Assembly (NCBI GenBank): GCA_025353745.1
Contig: JANXOE010000143.1
Span: forward strand, 1-36,491
Length of the DNA stretch: 36,491 nucleotides
Source: Hymenobacter sp.
GTDB taxonomy: Bacteria > Bacteroidota > Bacteroidia > Cytophagales > Hymenobacteraceae
Direction: 5' to 3'
Shown: one piece after another, positions 27,247-36,491 of the stretch
Layout: every line of letters begins with the position of its first letter
How positions within the stretch are numbered: the first letter of the stretch is position 1
Translations under genes and position numbers: made by a program
Notes under the pieces: generated by a model
Told to the model about the DNA's origin: nothing
Seen by the model: only the letters and a program-made list of their open reading frames with translations
Database searches by the model: none

Positions 27247-28140
27247 TTAGCGGTCTTTGCGCGTGGCGGCGTCGTCCGGGCCCTGGCCGGTGTCGGTCCG
27301 GGCGGTGCCCAGGTTTTCAACTTCCACGTCGGTTTTGCGCACGGTGTCGCGCACGGTTTCCACGCGCTCCGTGGTGTTTTTGTCGATGCTGACCTCGCCC
27401 ACCACGCGGGCTTCCTTGCCCACCACGGCGCGCTCGGCCGATTCGGTCACGCTGATTTCGCCTTCCTTGAAGGCCGCGAAATCGGCTTCCGTGGCGGGGC
27501 GGTTCACGTCGGTGCGGTTCACGTTCACGTGCTCCTCGCGCAGGCGCACGCTCTCCTCCACTGGCCGCTCGATGATGCGGGTGCGGATGCGGGCCCCGCC
27601 GGTTTGCTCGACGCGCTTGCCCACTTGCAGGTTTTCTTCGATGATGTTCAGCTTCTGGGCCCCTTCGGTGCCCGCGGTGTAGCCCTCGCGGGCCCCGGTC
27701 ATGCCGTAGCCCTGGGCGGCCTGCTCGCTCACGTCGATGGCCCCGTACTGGTCGAGGATGTCGCGTGCGCGCCCGGCCTCGTCGGCCGAGGCGGCGTGCA
27801 CCGTTACCACCGAGCTGCCGCCCCGGGCCACCTGGGTGTAGGCGCGGGCGTCGTCGTTGTCGCTGCCGCCGAACAGGCTGCTGAAAAAGTTGCCGATGCC
27901 GTCCTCGGCCCGGCCGGCGGCGCGGGCAGTAGCATCCACGGCCCCTTCCGCGGCCGTGCCGCTGGTGTTCTGGTAGTCCGACGGGTCGTTGTTGCGGCCG
28001 GCGCTGCCGGCCACCGCGCCGCCCTGCGGCTGGGCGGCCACGTCCACGTTGTCGCGCACGAAGCCGGCGCTGGTCAGTTGCTGAACGGCCTGCTGTGCTT
28101 CCGAAGCACTATTGAACAGGCCCACTACGGTTTGTGCCAT
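27247..28140 (-). CDS. YsnF/AvaK (DUF2382) domain stress protein with N-terminal general-stress-like domain
   Basis: MAQTVVGLFNSASEAQQAVQQLTSAGFVRDNVDV; EENLQVGKRVEQTGGARIRTRIIERPVEESVRLREEHVNVNRTDVNRPATEADFAAFKEGEISVTESAERAVVGKEARVVGEVSI. Confidence 0.88.
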   Translation of the reverse strand: MAQTVVGLFNSASEAQQAVQQLTSAGFVRDNVDVAAQPQGGAVAGSAGRNNDPSDYQNTSGTAAEGAVDATARAAGRAEDGIGNFFSSLFGGSDNDDARAYTQVARGGSSVVTVHAASADEAGRARDILDQYGAIDVSEQAAQGYGMTGAREGYTAGTEGAQKLNIIEENLQVGKRVEQTGGARIRTRIIERPVEESVRLREEHVNVNRTDVNRPATEADFAAFKEGEISVTESAERAVVGKEARVVGEVSIDKNTTERVETVRDTVRKTDVEVENLGTARTDTGQGPDDAATRKDR

Positions 28141-28198
28141 AAGCGTTGCTGAAAGTGAGGGTGGGAAATGGAGGGGGAAACGTAGAAAAGGAAAAAAA

Positions 28199-28621
28199 TC
28201 AGGGTTGGGCGGGCGGCGTGGGCGGTGTTTCCACCCGCTCGTAGTGCACTTCTTCGCGGCGCAGCTCCACGGTTTGCGGGGTGCTGGCGTGCAGCACCTG
28301 CTTGTGGATGCGCAGCTCTTCCACCAGCAGCAGGCGCTTGGTGACGACCAGCTCCTCGCGCAGCACGGGCACGATCATCACCTCGCCCTCGTAGCGCACG
28401 GCCGGGGCCTCGTCCACGTAGCGGTTCACGGCGATTCGCTGCACCTGCACCTGCTCTTCGCGCAGGGGCACGTCCACGGTTTGGGTGTCCACGTGGACGT
28501 GCTTGCGCACCACCACGCGGCCGGTTTCCACTAGCTGTTTTTCGATGTGCACAAATTCCTCGATCACCGGCACCACCAGCGGGGCAGAATCGGGCGGCAG
28601 CTGGGAATCAGTAGGTTGCAT
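28199..28621 (-). CDS. DUF2382 (YsnF/AvaK) domain protein, short paralog
   Basis: VIEEFVHIEKQLVETGRVVVRKHVHVDTQTVDVPLREEQVQVQRIAVNRYVDEAPAVRYEGEVMIVPVLREELVVTKRLLLVEELRI. Confidence 0.8.
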   Translation of the reverse strand: MQPTDSQLPPDSAPLVVPVIEEFVHIEKQLVETGRVVVRKHVHVDTQTVDVPLREEQVQVQRIAVNRYVDEAPAVRYEGEVMIVPVLREELVVTKRLLLVEELRIHKQVLHASTPQTVELRREEVHYERVETPPTPPAQP

Positions 28622-28853
28622 GGGGGGTATTACGCGGCGCTTCCGGTAGGGTTTGGAGGCGCTGATAAAAGCCCGAATTATGTTGCAAATATCTATTATT
28701 CACAATGTTGGCCCGGGGTTGCCGAGCCGAAAACTACGGTCCAGCCGCTGGTTTTGCAGCGCTTGCGTTTCAACTGCTTGGGGCGGCCCCGGCGCAGCTT
28801 TCCGCCCGCGCCGGGGCCCCCGGCCGGGCCGCGGGGCCGACCTTTTCCCCTGT

Positions 28854-28861
28854 TATCTTTG
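28854..28861 (+). promoter_or_regulatory. -7 element TATCTTTG upstream of topB
   Basis: Exact TAnnTTTG match, about 58 nt upstream of the GTG start. Confidence 0.45.
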
Positions 28862-28918
28862 TTGATTGCGCCGCTGCCCGTTCAATCGGCGGCCCCCGTT
28901 TAATCAGCGAAAAACCCC

Positions 28919-31498
28919 GTGATTGTTTGCATTGCCGAAAAGCCCAGCGTCGCCCGCGAAATTGCCAACGTGCTGGGGGCCACCCGCCGCATGGACGGCT
29001 ACCTCGAAGGCAACGGCTACCAGGTGACCTGGACCTTCGGCCACTTCTGCCAGCTGAAGGAGCCCGACGACTACGACCCGGCCTGGAAGCGCTGGAGCCT
29101 GCACAGCCTGCCGATGGTACCGGACGCGTTCGGCATCAAGCTCATGCGCCGCGACGAAGGCGTGGTGAAGCAGTTCCACACCATCAAAAAGCTGGTCGAC
29201 GGCGCCACCGAAGTCATCAACTGCGGCGACGCCGGGCAGGAAGGGGAGGTGATCCAGCGCTGGGTGCTGATGGAAGCCCAGTGCCGCAAGCCCGTGAAGC
29301 GGCTCTGGATTTCGTCGCTCACGGAGGAAGCCATTCGCCAGGGATTCAATAACTTGCGCGACGGCAAGGAGTTCGATAAGCTCTACCAGGCCGGCAAGAG
29401 CCGGGCGGTGGGCGACTGGTTGCTGGGCCTGAACGCCACGCGCCTTTTCACCCTCAAGTACACCACCTACCAGGACAAGCAGCTGCTGAGCATCGGGCGC
29501 GTGCAAACGCCCACGCTGGCCCTGCTGGTGGCCCGGCACCACGAAATCCAGAACTTCCGCCCCGCGCCCTACTGGGTGCTGCGGACCGAGTACCGGGGCA
29601 CGATGTTCGCCCACATCGCCCCGCCCAAACAGGCCAAAGCGGCCGACGACGCCCCCGACGAGCAGGAGCGCCTGCGGGCCCTGGGCTACTTCGTGACCGA
29701 AGCCGAAGCCCAGGCCGCTTTGGAGGCGGTGCGCCCCGCGCCGCTCCTCATCACCGACGTGGAGATTAAGAAAGGGCGCGAGTCGCCGCCGCGCCTCTTC
29801 GATCTGACGTCGCTGCAAGTGCAGTGCAACAACCAGCTGGGCCTGTCGGCCGAAGACACGCTGAAGCTGGTGCAGGGCCTCTACGAGAAAAAGGCGGTGA
29901 GCTACCCGCGCGTGGACACCACGTTTCTGCCCGACGACCAGTACCCGAAAATCCCCGGTATTCTGCGCGGCATCGGCTACGAGGGCCTGACGGGGCCCCT
30001 GCTGGCGGGCAAGATTCCGAAGACCGGCAAGGTGTTCAACAACAACAAGGTAACCGACCACCACGCCATCATTCCGACCGGGGCGGCGGGCCCCGGCGGC
30101 GGCCTGGAAGGCAGCGTGTACGACATCATCGCCCGGCGCTTCATCGCCGCTTTTTACCCCGACTGCGAGGTGAGCAACACCACCGTGCTGGCCGAGGCCG
30201 CCGAGCAGCCGTTCCGGGTGCGCGGCCGGCAGATTCTCAGCCCCGGCTGGCGCGTGGTGTACGGCGATCCGGCCCAGCAGGCGGCCCCCAAGCCCGCGCC
30301 CGCCGCCGGCGAAAAGCCCGGGGCCCCCGCCCCCGAGGAAGACGACGTGGTGAGCACCGTGCTGCCGGCCTTCATCAAAGGCGAAAACGGGCCCCACGCG
30401 CCGCGCCTCGACAGCAAAACCACCCAGCCGCCCAAAGACTACACCGAAGCCAGCCTGCTGCGCGGCATGGAAACCGCCGGCCGCAACATCGACGACGAGG
30501 AGCTGCGCCTGGCGATGAAGGAAAACGGCATTGGCCGCCCCAGCACCCGCGCCGCCATCATCGAAACGCTGTTCAAGCGCAACTACATCCGGCGCGAAAA
30601 AAAGCGCCTCCTGCCCACGCCCACGGGCATCGAGCTGATCGGCCTGATCCGCAACCCCACCCTGAAATCGGCGGAGCTGACCGGGCAATGGGAGCACAAG
30701 CTGCGCCAGATCGAGCGCGGCGAGCTCACGAGCGAGCAGTTTTTGGGCGAGCTCACCGGCTTGGTGCGCGAGATGGTGCAGGAAGTGAAAACCGACGCCT
30801 CGGGCCGCGCCGTGACGAGCGGCAGCGCCGAGACGGCCCCGGCGCCGCGCCCGGGCGGGGGCCCGGCCCAGCCGGCCGCCGGCGGCGCAGCGGCGAAAGG
30901 CAAAGGCCAGCCGCCGCCCACGGGCGGCCCCCCCGAAAAAGGCCTGGGGCCCTGCCCGGCCTGCCAAATCGGCCAGGTGCTGCGCGGCAAAACGGCCTTC
31001 GGCTGCGCCCGCTTCCGCGAAGGGTGCCAGTTTCGGCTGCCGGTGGACATGCAGGGCAAGAAGTTCAGCGACCCGCAGATCCGGGCCCTGCTGGCCAAGG
31101 GCCGCACGCCGCTGATGAAGGGCTTCGTGGGGCCCGACGGCCAGAAATTCGACGCCGCCCTGGGCCTCGACGCCCAGCACCGGCCCGTGCTGCTGCCCGC
31201 CGCCGAAAGCAAGCCCGCCACCCCCACCGACCCCGGCCAGATTCCGTGCCCGGTGTGCCGGCTCGGCACCATGCTGCGCGGCAGCAGCGCCTACGGCTGC
31301 TCGCGCTTTCGCGAAGACTGCCAGTTCCGCGTGCCCTTCGCCTGGGGCGGCAAGGCCCTCACCGAAACGCAGCTCAAGCAGCTGCTGCGCCGCGGCGAAA
31401 CGGGCGTCATCAAGGGCTTCGTGTCGGCCAAAACCGGCAAGAAGTACGACGCCGCCCTGAAAATCGACGAAGGGCGCGTGGTTCCGGTCTTCAACTAA
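28919..31498 (+). CDS. topB: DNA topoisomerase III (type IA) with two C-terminal topo-Cys/ribbon repeats; GTG start
   Basis: MIVCIAEKPSVAREIANVLGA Toprim; GRVQTPTLALLVARH; YPRVDTTFLPDD active-site Tyr region; AIIPTGA; GIGRPSTRAAIIETLFKRNYI; C-terminal repeats CPACQIGQVLRGKTAFGCARFREGCQF and CPVCRLGTMLRGSSAYGCSRFREDCQF. Confidence 0.95.
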   Translation: MIVCIAEKPSVAREIANVLGATRRMDGYLEGNGYQVTWTFGHFCQLKEPDDYDPAWKRWSLHSLPMVPDAFGIKLMRRDEGVVKQFHTIKKLVDGATEVINCGDAGQEGEVIQRWVLMEAQCRKPVKRLWISSLTEEAIRQGFNNLRDGKEFDKLYQAGKSRAVGDWLLGLNATRLFTLKYTTYQDKQLLSIGRVQTPTLALLVARHHEIQNFRPAPYWVLRTEYRGTMFAHIAPPKQAKAADDAPDEQERLRALGYFVTEAEAQAALEAVRPAPLLITDVEIKKGRESPPRLFDLTSLQVQCNNQLGLSAEDTLKLVQGLYEKKAVSYPRVDTTFLPDDQYPKIPGILRGIGYEGLTGPLLAGKIPKTGKVFNNNKVTDHHAIIPTGAAGPGGGLEGSVYDIIARRFIAAFYPDCEVSNTTVLAEAAEQPFRVRGRQILSPGWRVVYGDPAQQAAPKPAPAAGEKPGAPAPEEDDVVSTVLPAFIKGENGPHAPRLDSKTTQPPKDYTEASLLRGMETAGRNIDDEELRLAMKENGIGRPSTRAAIIETLFKRNYIRREKKRLLPTPTGIELIGLIRNPTLKSAELTGQWEHKLRQIERGELTSEQFLGELTGLVREMVQEVKTDASGRAVTSGSAETAPAPRPGGGPAQPAAGGAAAKGKGQPPPTGGPPEKGLGPCPACQIGQVLRGKTAFGCARFREGCQFRLPVDMQGKKFSDPQIRALLAKGRTPLMKGFVGPDGQKFDAALGLDAQHRPVLLPAAESKPATPTDPGQIPCPVCRLGTMLRGSSAYGCSRFREDCQFRVPFAWGGKALTETQLKQLLRRGETGVIKGFVSAKTGKKYDAALKIDEGRVVPVFN

Positions 31499-31579
31499 GC
31501 CGAGGGCCCTGCACCGCCCTTGGCGCTTTGGCCGAAGCCCTGGCCGCCACCAGGGTGGGTAGGGCAAGCCCATTCGTTG

Positions 31580-31600
31580 TTTAGATTTATTCTTAATAAA
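31580..31600. promoter_or_regulatory. Candidate Fur-like operator upstream of fecA-like operon
   Basis: TTTAGATTTATTCTTAATAAA, AT-rich, with nested inverted repeat TTTATT-CTT-AATAAA; immediately precedes the promoter. Confidence 0.4.
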
Positions 31601-31602
31601 GC

Positions 31603-31633
31603 TTGCCTTCGGGAGAAAGACACCTTATTTTTG
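31603..31633 (+). promoter_or_regulatory. Bacteroidota promoter: TTG (31603-31605) ... TATTTTTG (31626-31633)
   Basis: TTG-N20-TAnnTTTG, 30 nt upstream of ATG 31663. Confidence 0.55.
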
Positions 31634-31662
31634 CTGATGTTTAGAATCAGTACAAATAGCGT

Positions 31663-33849
31663 ATGCGTCCGTTTCTCCCCTTTCTCTTACTCCTCGTTGC
31701 CGCGGGCGGGTCCGTTTTTGCCCAGCAGCAGCCCACCGCGCAGCGCCTCGACGAAGTGCGCGTGGTGGGGCTCAAGTCGAAAAACGGCCTGGGCAACCTG
31801 GGCCAGGTGAGCGGCGCGGTGGTGTACGCCGGCAAAAAAACCGAGGTGCTGGTGCTCGACTCGCTCGACGCCAACACGGCCCTGAACAACCCGCGCCAGA
31901 TCCTGGGGCGCATTCCGGGGGCCAACTTCTCCGAAACCGAGGGGGCGGGCTTCCCGTCGAACGGCCTCGGGCTGCGCGGCCTCAACCCGGTGCAGAGCGT
32001 GGAAATGAACGTGCGCCAAAACGGCTACAACATCACCGGCGACCTCTACGGCTACCCCGAAACCTACTACCAGCCGGCCATGGAGGCCGTGGAGCGGGTG
32101 GAAGTGACGCGCGGCGCGGCCTCGCTGCAGTTCGGCCCGCAGTTTGGCGGGGTGGTGAACTACGTGATGCGCCGGGGCCCCGAGGACCAGAAATTTGCGC
32201 TGGAGCTGCGCCAGACCGGCGGCTCGTTTGGGCTGGCCAACACGTTCACGAGCGTGGGCGGGCAGGTGGGCAAGCTCAACTACTACGCCTACGGCCAGTA
32301 CCGCCACCAGGAAGGCTGGCGGCCCAACTCGGCGCTGAGCCAGGTATCGGCCTTCGGCGGCCTGCAATACCAGGCCACCGACAAGCTGAAAATCGGCCTC
32401 GAATACTCGCTGCTGCGCAACAAAATTCAGATGCCGGGGGGCCTCACCGACTCGCTGTTCTCCGCCAACCCGCGCCAGAGCACCCGGGCCCGCAACTGGC
32501 TCGACAGCCCCTGGAACATCCTGACCCTCACCGCCGATTACCGCTTGTCGGACCGCACGCTGGTGACCTTTAAGACGGCCGGCAACCTGAGCGCCCGCCG
32601 CCTGGTGTGGCGCAACGAAGACGGCGGGGCCGCCGCCCCCGACACCATCGACCGGGCCACCGGCCAGTACGCGCCCCGCGAAGTAGAAAACGAGCGGTTC
32701 CGCAGCCTCACCAACGAGCTGCGCGTGCGCACCGACTACCGCCTGTTTGGCCTGAACAACACGGTGGCCTACGGCGTGCGCTACTTCACGGGGTACATGC
32801 ACCGGCAGGGCGGCGGGCCGGGCTCGACGGGCGCGGACTTCGACCTGGGCCTGTACGGCGGCGGCTACGAGTACGATTTCGAGTTTCGGACCCAAAACGT
32901 GGCGCCGTTTGCCGAAACGGTGCTGCGGCTCGGCGACAAGCTCTCGCTCACGCCGGGCGTGCGCTACGAGTTTCTGAACTCCAAAGCCGCCGGCTACAAA
33001 GTGCAGGACGACGGCTTGGCGCAGACCACCCACGAGTCGCGCAACCGCTCGTTTCTGCTCTTCGGGGCCGGGGCCCAGTACGAGGCCACCGCCACCACGG
33101 CCTTCTACGCCAACGTTTCGCAGGCCTACCGGCCGGTGGACTACTCGGCCCTGGAGCCGTTCGGCGTCACCTCCAAAATCGACCCCCACCTGAAAGACAG
33201 CAACGGCTACAACGCCGACCTGGGCTACCGCGGCGCGCTGGGCGAGTGGCTGAACTTCGACGTGGGCGGCTTTTTCCTGCGCTACAACCGCCGCATCGGC
33301 ACCGTCGCCCTCACCGACCCGACGACCGGCAACGACTACGCCTTCCGCACCAACGTGGCCGATTCCGAGCACAAAGGCGCCGAAACTTACGTCGAGATCA
33401 GCCCCTTGAAGCTGCTGAAGATTGCCAGCCGCCACCGCCTCAGCGCGTTCAACTCGTGGGCCTACGTCGACGCCCGCTACGTGAGCGGCGAGTTCAGCGG
33501 CAAGCGGGTGGAGTACGCGCCAAAAACCATTGAGCGCGTGGGGCTTACCTACGGCTACGGCCCGGCCAGCATCACCGGCCAGTACAGCTACACCGGCAAT
33601 TCGTTTGGCGAAGCCAACAACTTCGTGGCCCCCAGCAACGACGACCCGCTCCGGGGCCTGGTGCCGGCCTACTCGGTCTGGGACGTGTCGGGCACCTACC
33701 GCTTCCCCAACCGACTGGAAATCAAGGCCGGCGTGAACAACCTCACCGACGCCCGCTACTTCACCCGCCGCACCGACGAGTACCCCGGCCCCGGCATCAT
33801 CCCCAGCCTGGGCCGCTCGTTCTACGCCACGCTATCGGCTAAATTCTAG
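31663..33849 (+). CDS. TonB-dependent receptor, FecA-like (Fe3+ dicitrate type)
   Basis: Signal peptide; plug ILGRIPGANFSETEGAGFPSNGLGLRGLNPVQSVEMNVRQNGYNITGDLYGYPETYYQPAMEAVERVEVTRGAASLQFGPQFGGVVNYVMRRGP; C-terminal NLTDARYFTRRTDEYPGPGIIPSLGRSFYATLSAKF. Confidence 0.93.
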   Translation: MRPFLPFLLLLVAAGGSVFAQQQPTAQRLDEVRVVGLKSKNGLGNLGQVSGAVVYAGKKTEVLVLDSLDANTALNNPRQILGRIPGANFSETEGAGFPSNGLGLRGLNPVQSVEMNVRQNGYNITGDLYGYPETYYQPAMEAVERVEVTRGAASLQFGPQFGGVVNYVMRRGPEDQKFALELRQTGGSFGLANTFTSVGGQVGKLNYYAYGQYRHQEGWRPNSALSQVSAFGGLQYQATDKLKIGLEYSLLRNKIQMPGGLTDSLFSANPRQSTRARNWLDSPWNILTLTADYRLSDRTLVTFKTAGNLSARRLVWRNEDGGAAAPDTIDRATGQYAPREVENERFRSLTNELRVRTDYRLFGLNNTVAYGVRYFTGYMHRQGGGPGSTGADFDLGLYGGGYEYDFEFRTQNVAPFAETVLRLGDKLSLTPGVRYEFLNSKAAGYKVQDDGLAQTTHESRNRSFLLFGAGAQYEATATTAFYANVSQAYRPVDYSALEPFGVTSKIDPHLKDSNGYNADLGYRGALGEWLNFDVGGFFLRYNRRIGTVALTDPTTGNDYAFRTNVADSEHKGAETYVEISPLKLLKIASRHRLSAFNSWAYVDARYVSGEFSGKRVEYAPKTIERVGLTYGYGPASITGQYSYTGNSFGEANNFVAPSNDDPLRGLVPAYSVWDVSGTYRFPNRLEIKAGVNNLTDARYFTRRTDEYPGPGIIPSLGRSFYATLSAKF

Positions 33850-33913
33850 CGGTTGGGGCCTGGTTTTCAAGCCCCAACAACCAAGCGCCGAGCGCCCCCA
33901 ACCGAGCAATCCA

Positions 33914-34990
33914 ATGAAACGCGCTACCCTTATCCTAGCCGCTGCCCTGCTGGCCGGCTGCCAGAAGGAAGTCATCGACCCGCAAAATACGGGGGCCGGC
34001 TCGCCCGGCTACAACGCCGCGGCCTTGCTGAGCAATGCCGCCAACCACGTCATCCTGAGCAATTACCGCGACCTCGACCAGCAGGCCGGGGCCCTGCAAG
34101 CGGCCGTGCAAGCCCTGGCCGCCCAGCCCAGCCCCGCCGCGCTGGCGGCCGCCCGCGCGGCCTACCGCGCCGCCCGCCTGCCCTGGGAAACCACGGAGGC
34201 CTTCGCTTTCGGCCCGGTGAGCACCCTGGGCCTCGACGCCGTCATCGACACCTGGCCCCTGAACCGCGTGGACCTGGCCGCCCTGCTGGCCAGCGCCGAC
34301 CCGCTGACGCCCGCCAGCCTGGCCCCGCGCGACGGCGGCCTGCAAGGCTACCACCCCGCCGAGTTCCTGCTCTTTGGCAACGACGGCCACAAGGCGCTGG
34401 CGGCCTTCACGCCCCGCGAGTATTTGTTCCTGTCGTCGTCGGCCCAAAACCTGAAGGCCAACACCGCCCGGCTGCTGGCCGCCTGGGCCCCCGGCAACGG
34501 CAGCTTCGCCGCGGCGCTCGCCGGCGCGGGCCCCGGCAACGCCTTATATCCCAAGCAAAAGCAGGCCGTGCAGGAATTGCTCGACGGCCTGGTGGGGCCC
34601 GCCGATGAGCTGGCCAACAGCAAAATCGAAGCCCCGCTCGCCAACCAGAGCACGGAATTCGAAGAAGCGAAATTCAGCCAAAACTCCAAGGCCGAGTTCG
34701 CGGCCAACCTGGCCGGCATCGAAAACATCTACACCGGCCGCTACGGCCCCGGTGGTCCGGACGGCCCCGGCGCGGGCTTCGGGGCCCTGGTGGCGGCCCG
34801 CAGCCCGGCCCTCGACGCGCGCTTCCGCCAGGAGCTGGCCGCCGCCCAAACGGCCGTGGGGGCCCTGCCCGGCCGCTTCGACGAAGCCATCTTCCAAAAC
34901 CCCGCCGCCGTGCGGGTCGCCCAAGCCAAGGTGCGCACCGTGCTGAACACGCTGCAAAACGACTTCGCCCCGCTGGTCGAAGCGCTGTAG
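33914..34990 (+). CDS. Imelysin family lipoprotein (iron-related)
   Basis: Lipobox LAAALLAGCQKE; GYHPAEFLLFG (GxHxxE imelysin motif); all-alpha composition. Confidence 0.88.
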   Translation: MKRATLILAAALLAGCQKEVIDPQNTGAGSPGYNAAALLSNAANHVILSNYRDLDQQAGALQAAVQALAAQPSPAALAAARAAYRAARLPWETTEAFAFGPVSTLGLDAVIDTWPLNRVDLAALLASADPLTPASLAPRDGGLQGYHPAEFLLFGNDGHKALAAFTPREYLFLSSSAQNLKANTARLLAAWAPGNGSFAAALAGAGPGNALYPKQKQAVQELLDGLVGPADELANSKIEAPLANQSTEFEEAKFSQNSKAEFAANLAGIENIYTGRYGPGGPDGPGAGFGALVAARSPALDARFRQELAAAQTAVGALPGRFDEAIFQNPAAVRVAQAKVRTVLNTLQNDFAPLVEAL

Positions 34991-35016
34991 AACAGGTCTT
35001 TTTTTCGGGAAGCTCC

Positions 35017-36450
<1,434 letters not shown>

Positions 36451-36491
36451 AAGGCTCGGACGAGCATGACCGTCTTGGAACGCTATTTAAC

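Noticed and set aside
28904-31573. 889-aa antisense ORF opposite topB
   Set aside because: GC-rich antisense artefact: the sense strand encodes a canonical topoisomerase III; the antisense translation is His/Gly/Ala/Arg-rich with no domain.
31687-33435. 582-aa antisense ORF opposite fecA-like gene
   Set aside because: Shadow ORF, no recognisable domain; the sense strand is a complete FecA-like receptor.

Overview
This window is a GC-rich bacterial chromosomal segment, most likely from Bacteroidota (a Hymenobacter-like organism). That placement rests on TAnnTTTG-type -7 promoter elements, FecA-like and other TonB-dependent receptors, and protein style; no database search was run. Left to right it contains: a 5'-truncated UvrA-family ATPase; a decaying rcl-like (hypochlorite response) cluster with DUF302, a truncated and frameshifted rclA and an intact rclC; a fatty-acid hydroxylase; an HTH-only AraC fragment; and a long run of small detoxification or hydrolase genes (CMD/AhpD-like, alpha/beta hydrolases including one pseudogene, TauE/SafE, nucleoside deaminase, PPOX, UPF0173 and DUF6130). 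These are followed by a recent tandem duplication of a metallo-beta-lactamase-fold enzyme, a TonB-dependent receptor divergent from an M1 aminopeptidase, and a co-directional RR-HK-SulP-carbonic anhydrase block. Next come a clear SAM-I riboswitch upstream of an APC amino-acid permease, two DUF2382 (YsnF/AvaK) stress proteins, topoisomerase III, and a FecA/imelysin/di-haem oxidoreductase iron operon. The strongest leads are the SAM riboswitch with an unusually long leader containing a Cys-rich mini-ORF, the decaying rcl locus, the iron operon with a palindromic operator candidate, the TCS-SulP-CA block, and a window-wide GGG-GCC over GGC-GCC codon-pair preference. No tRNA, rRNA, CRISPR array or transposase was recognised. 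I saw nothing that I can confidently call a wholly new system.
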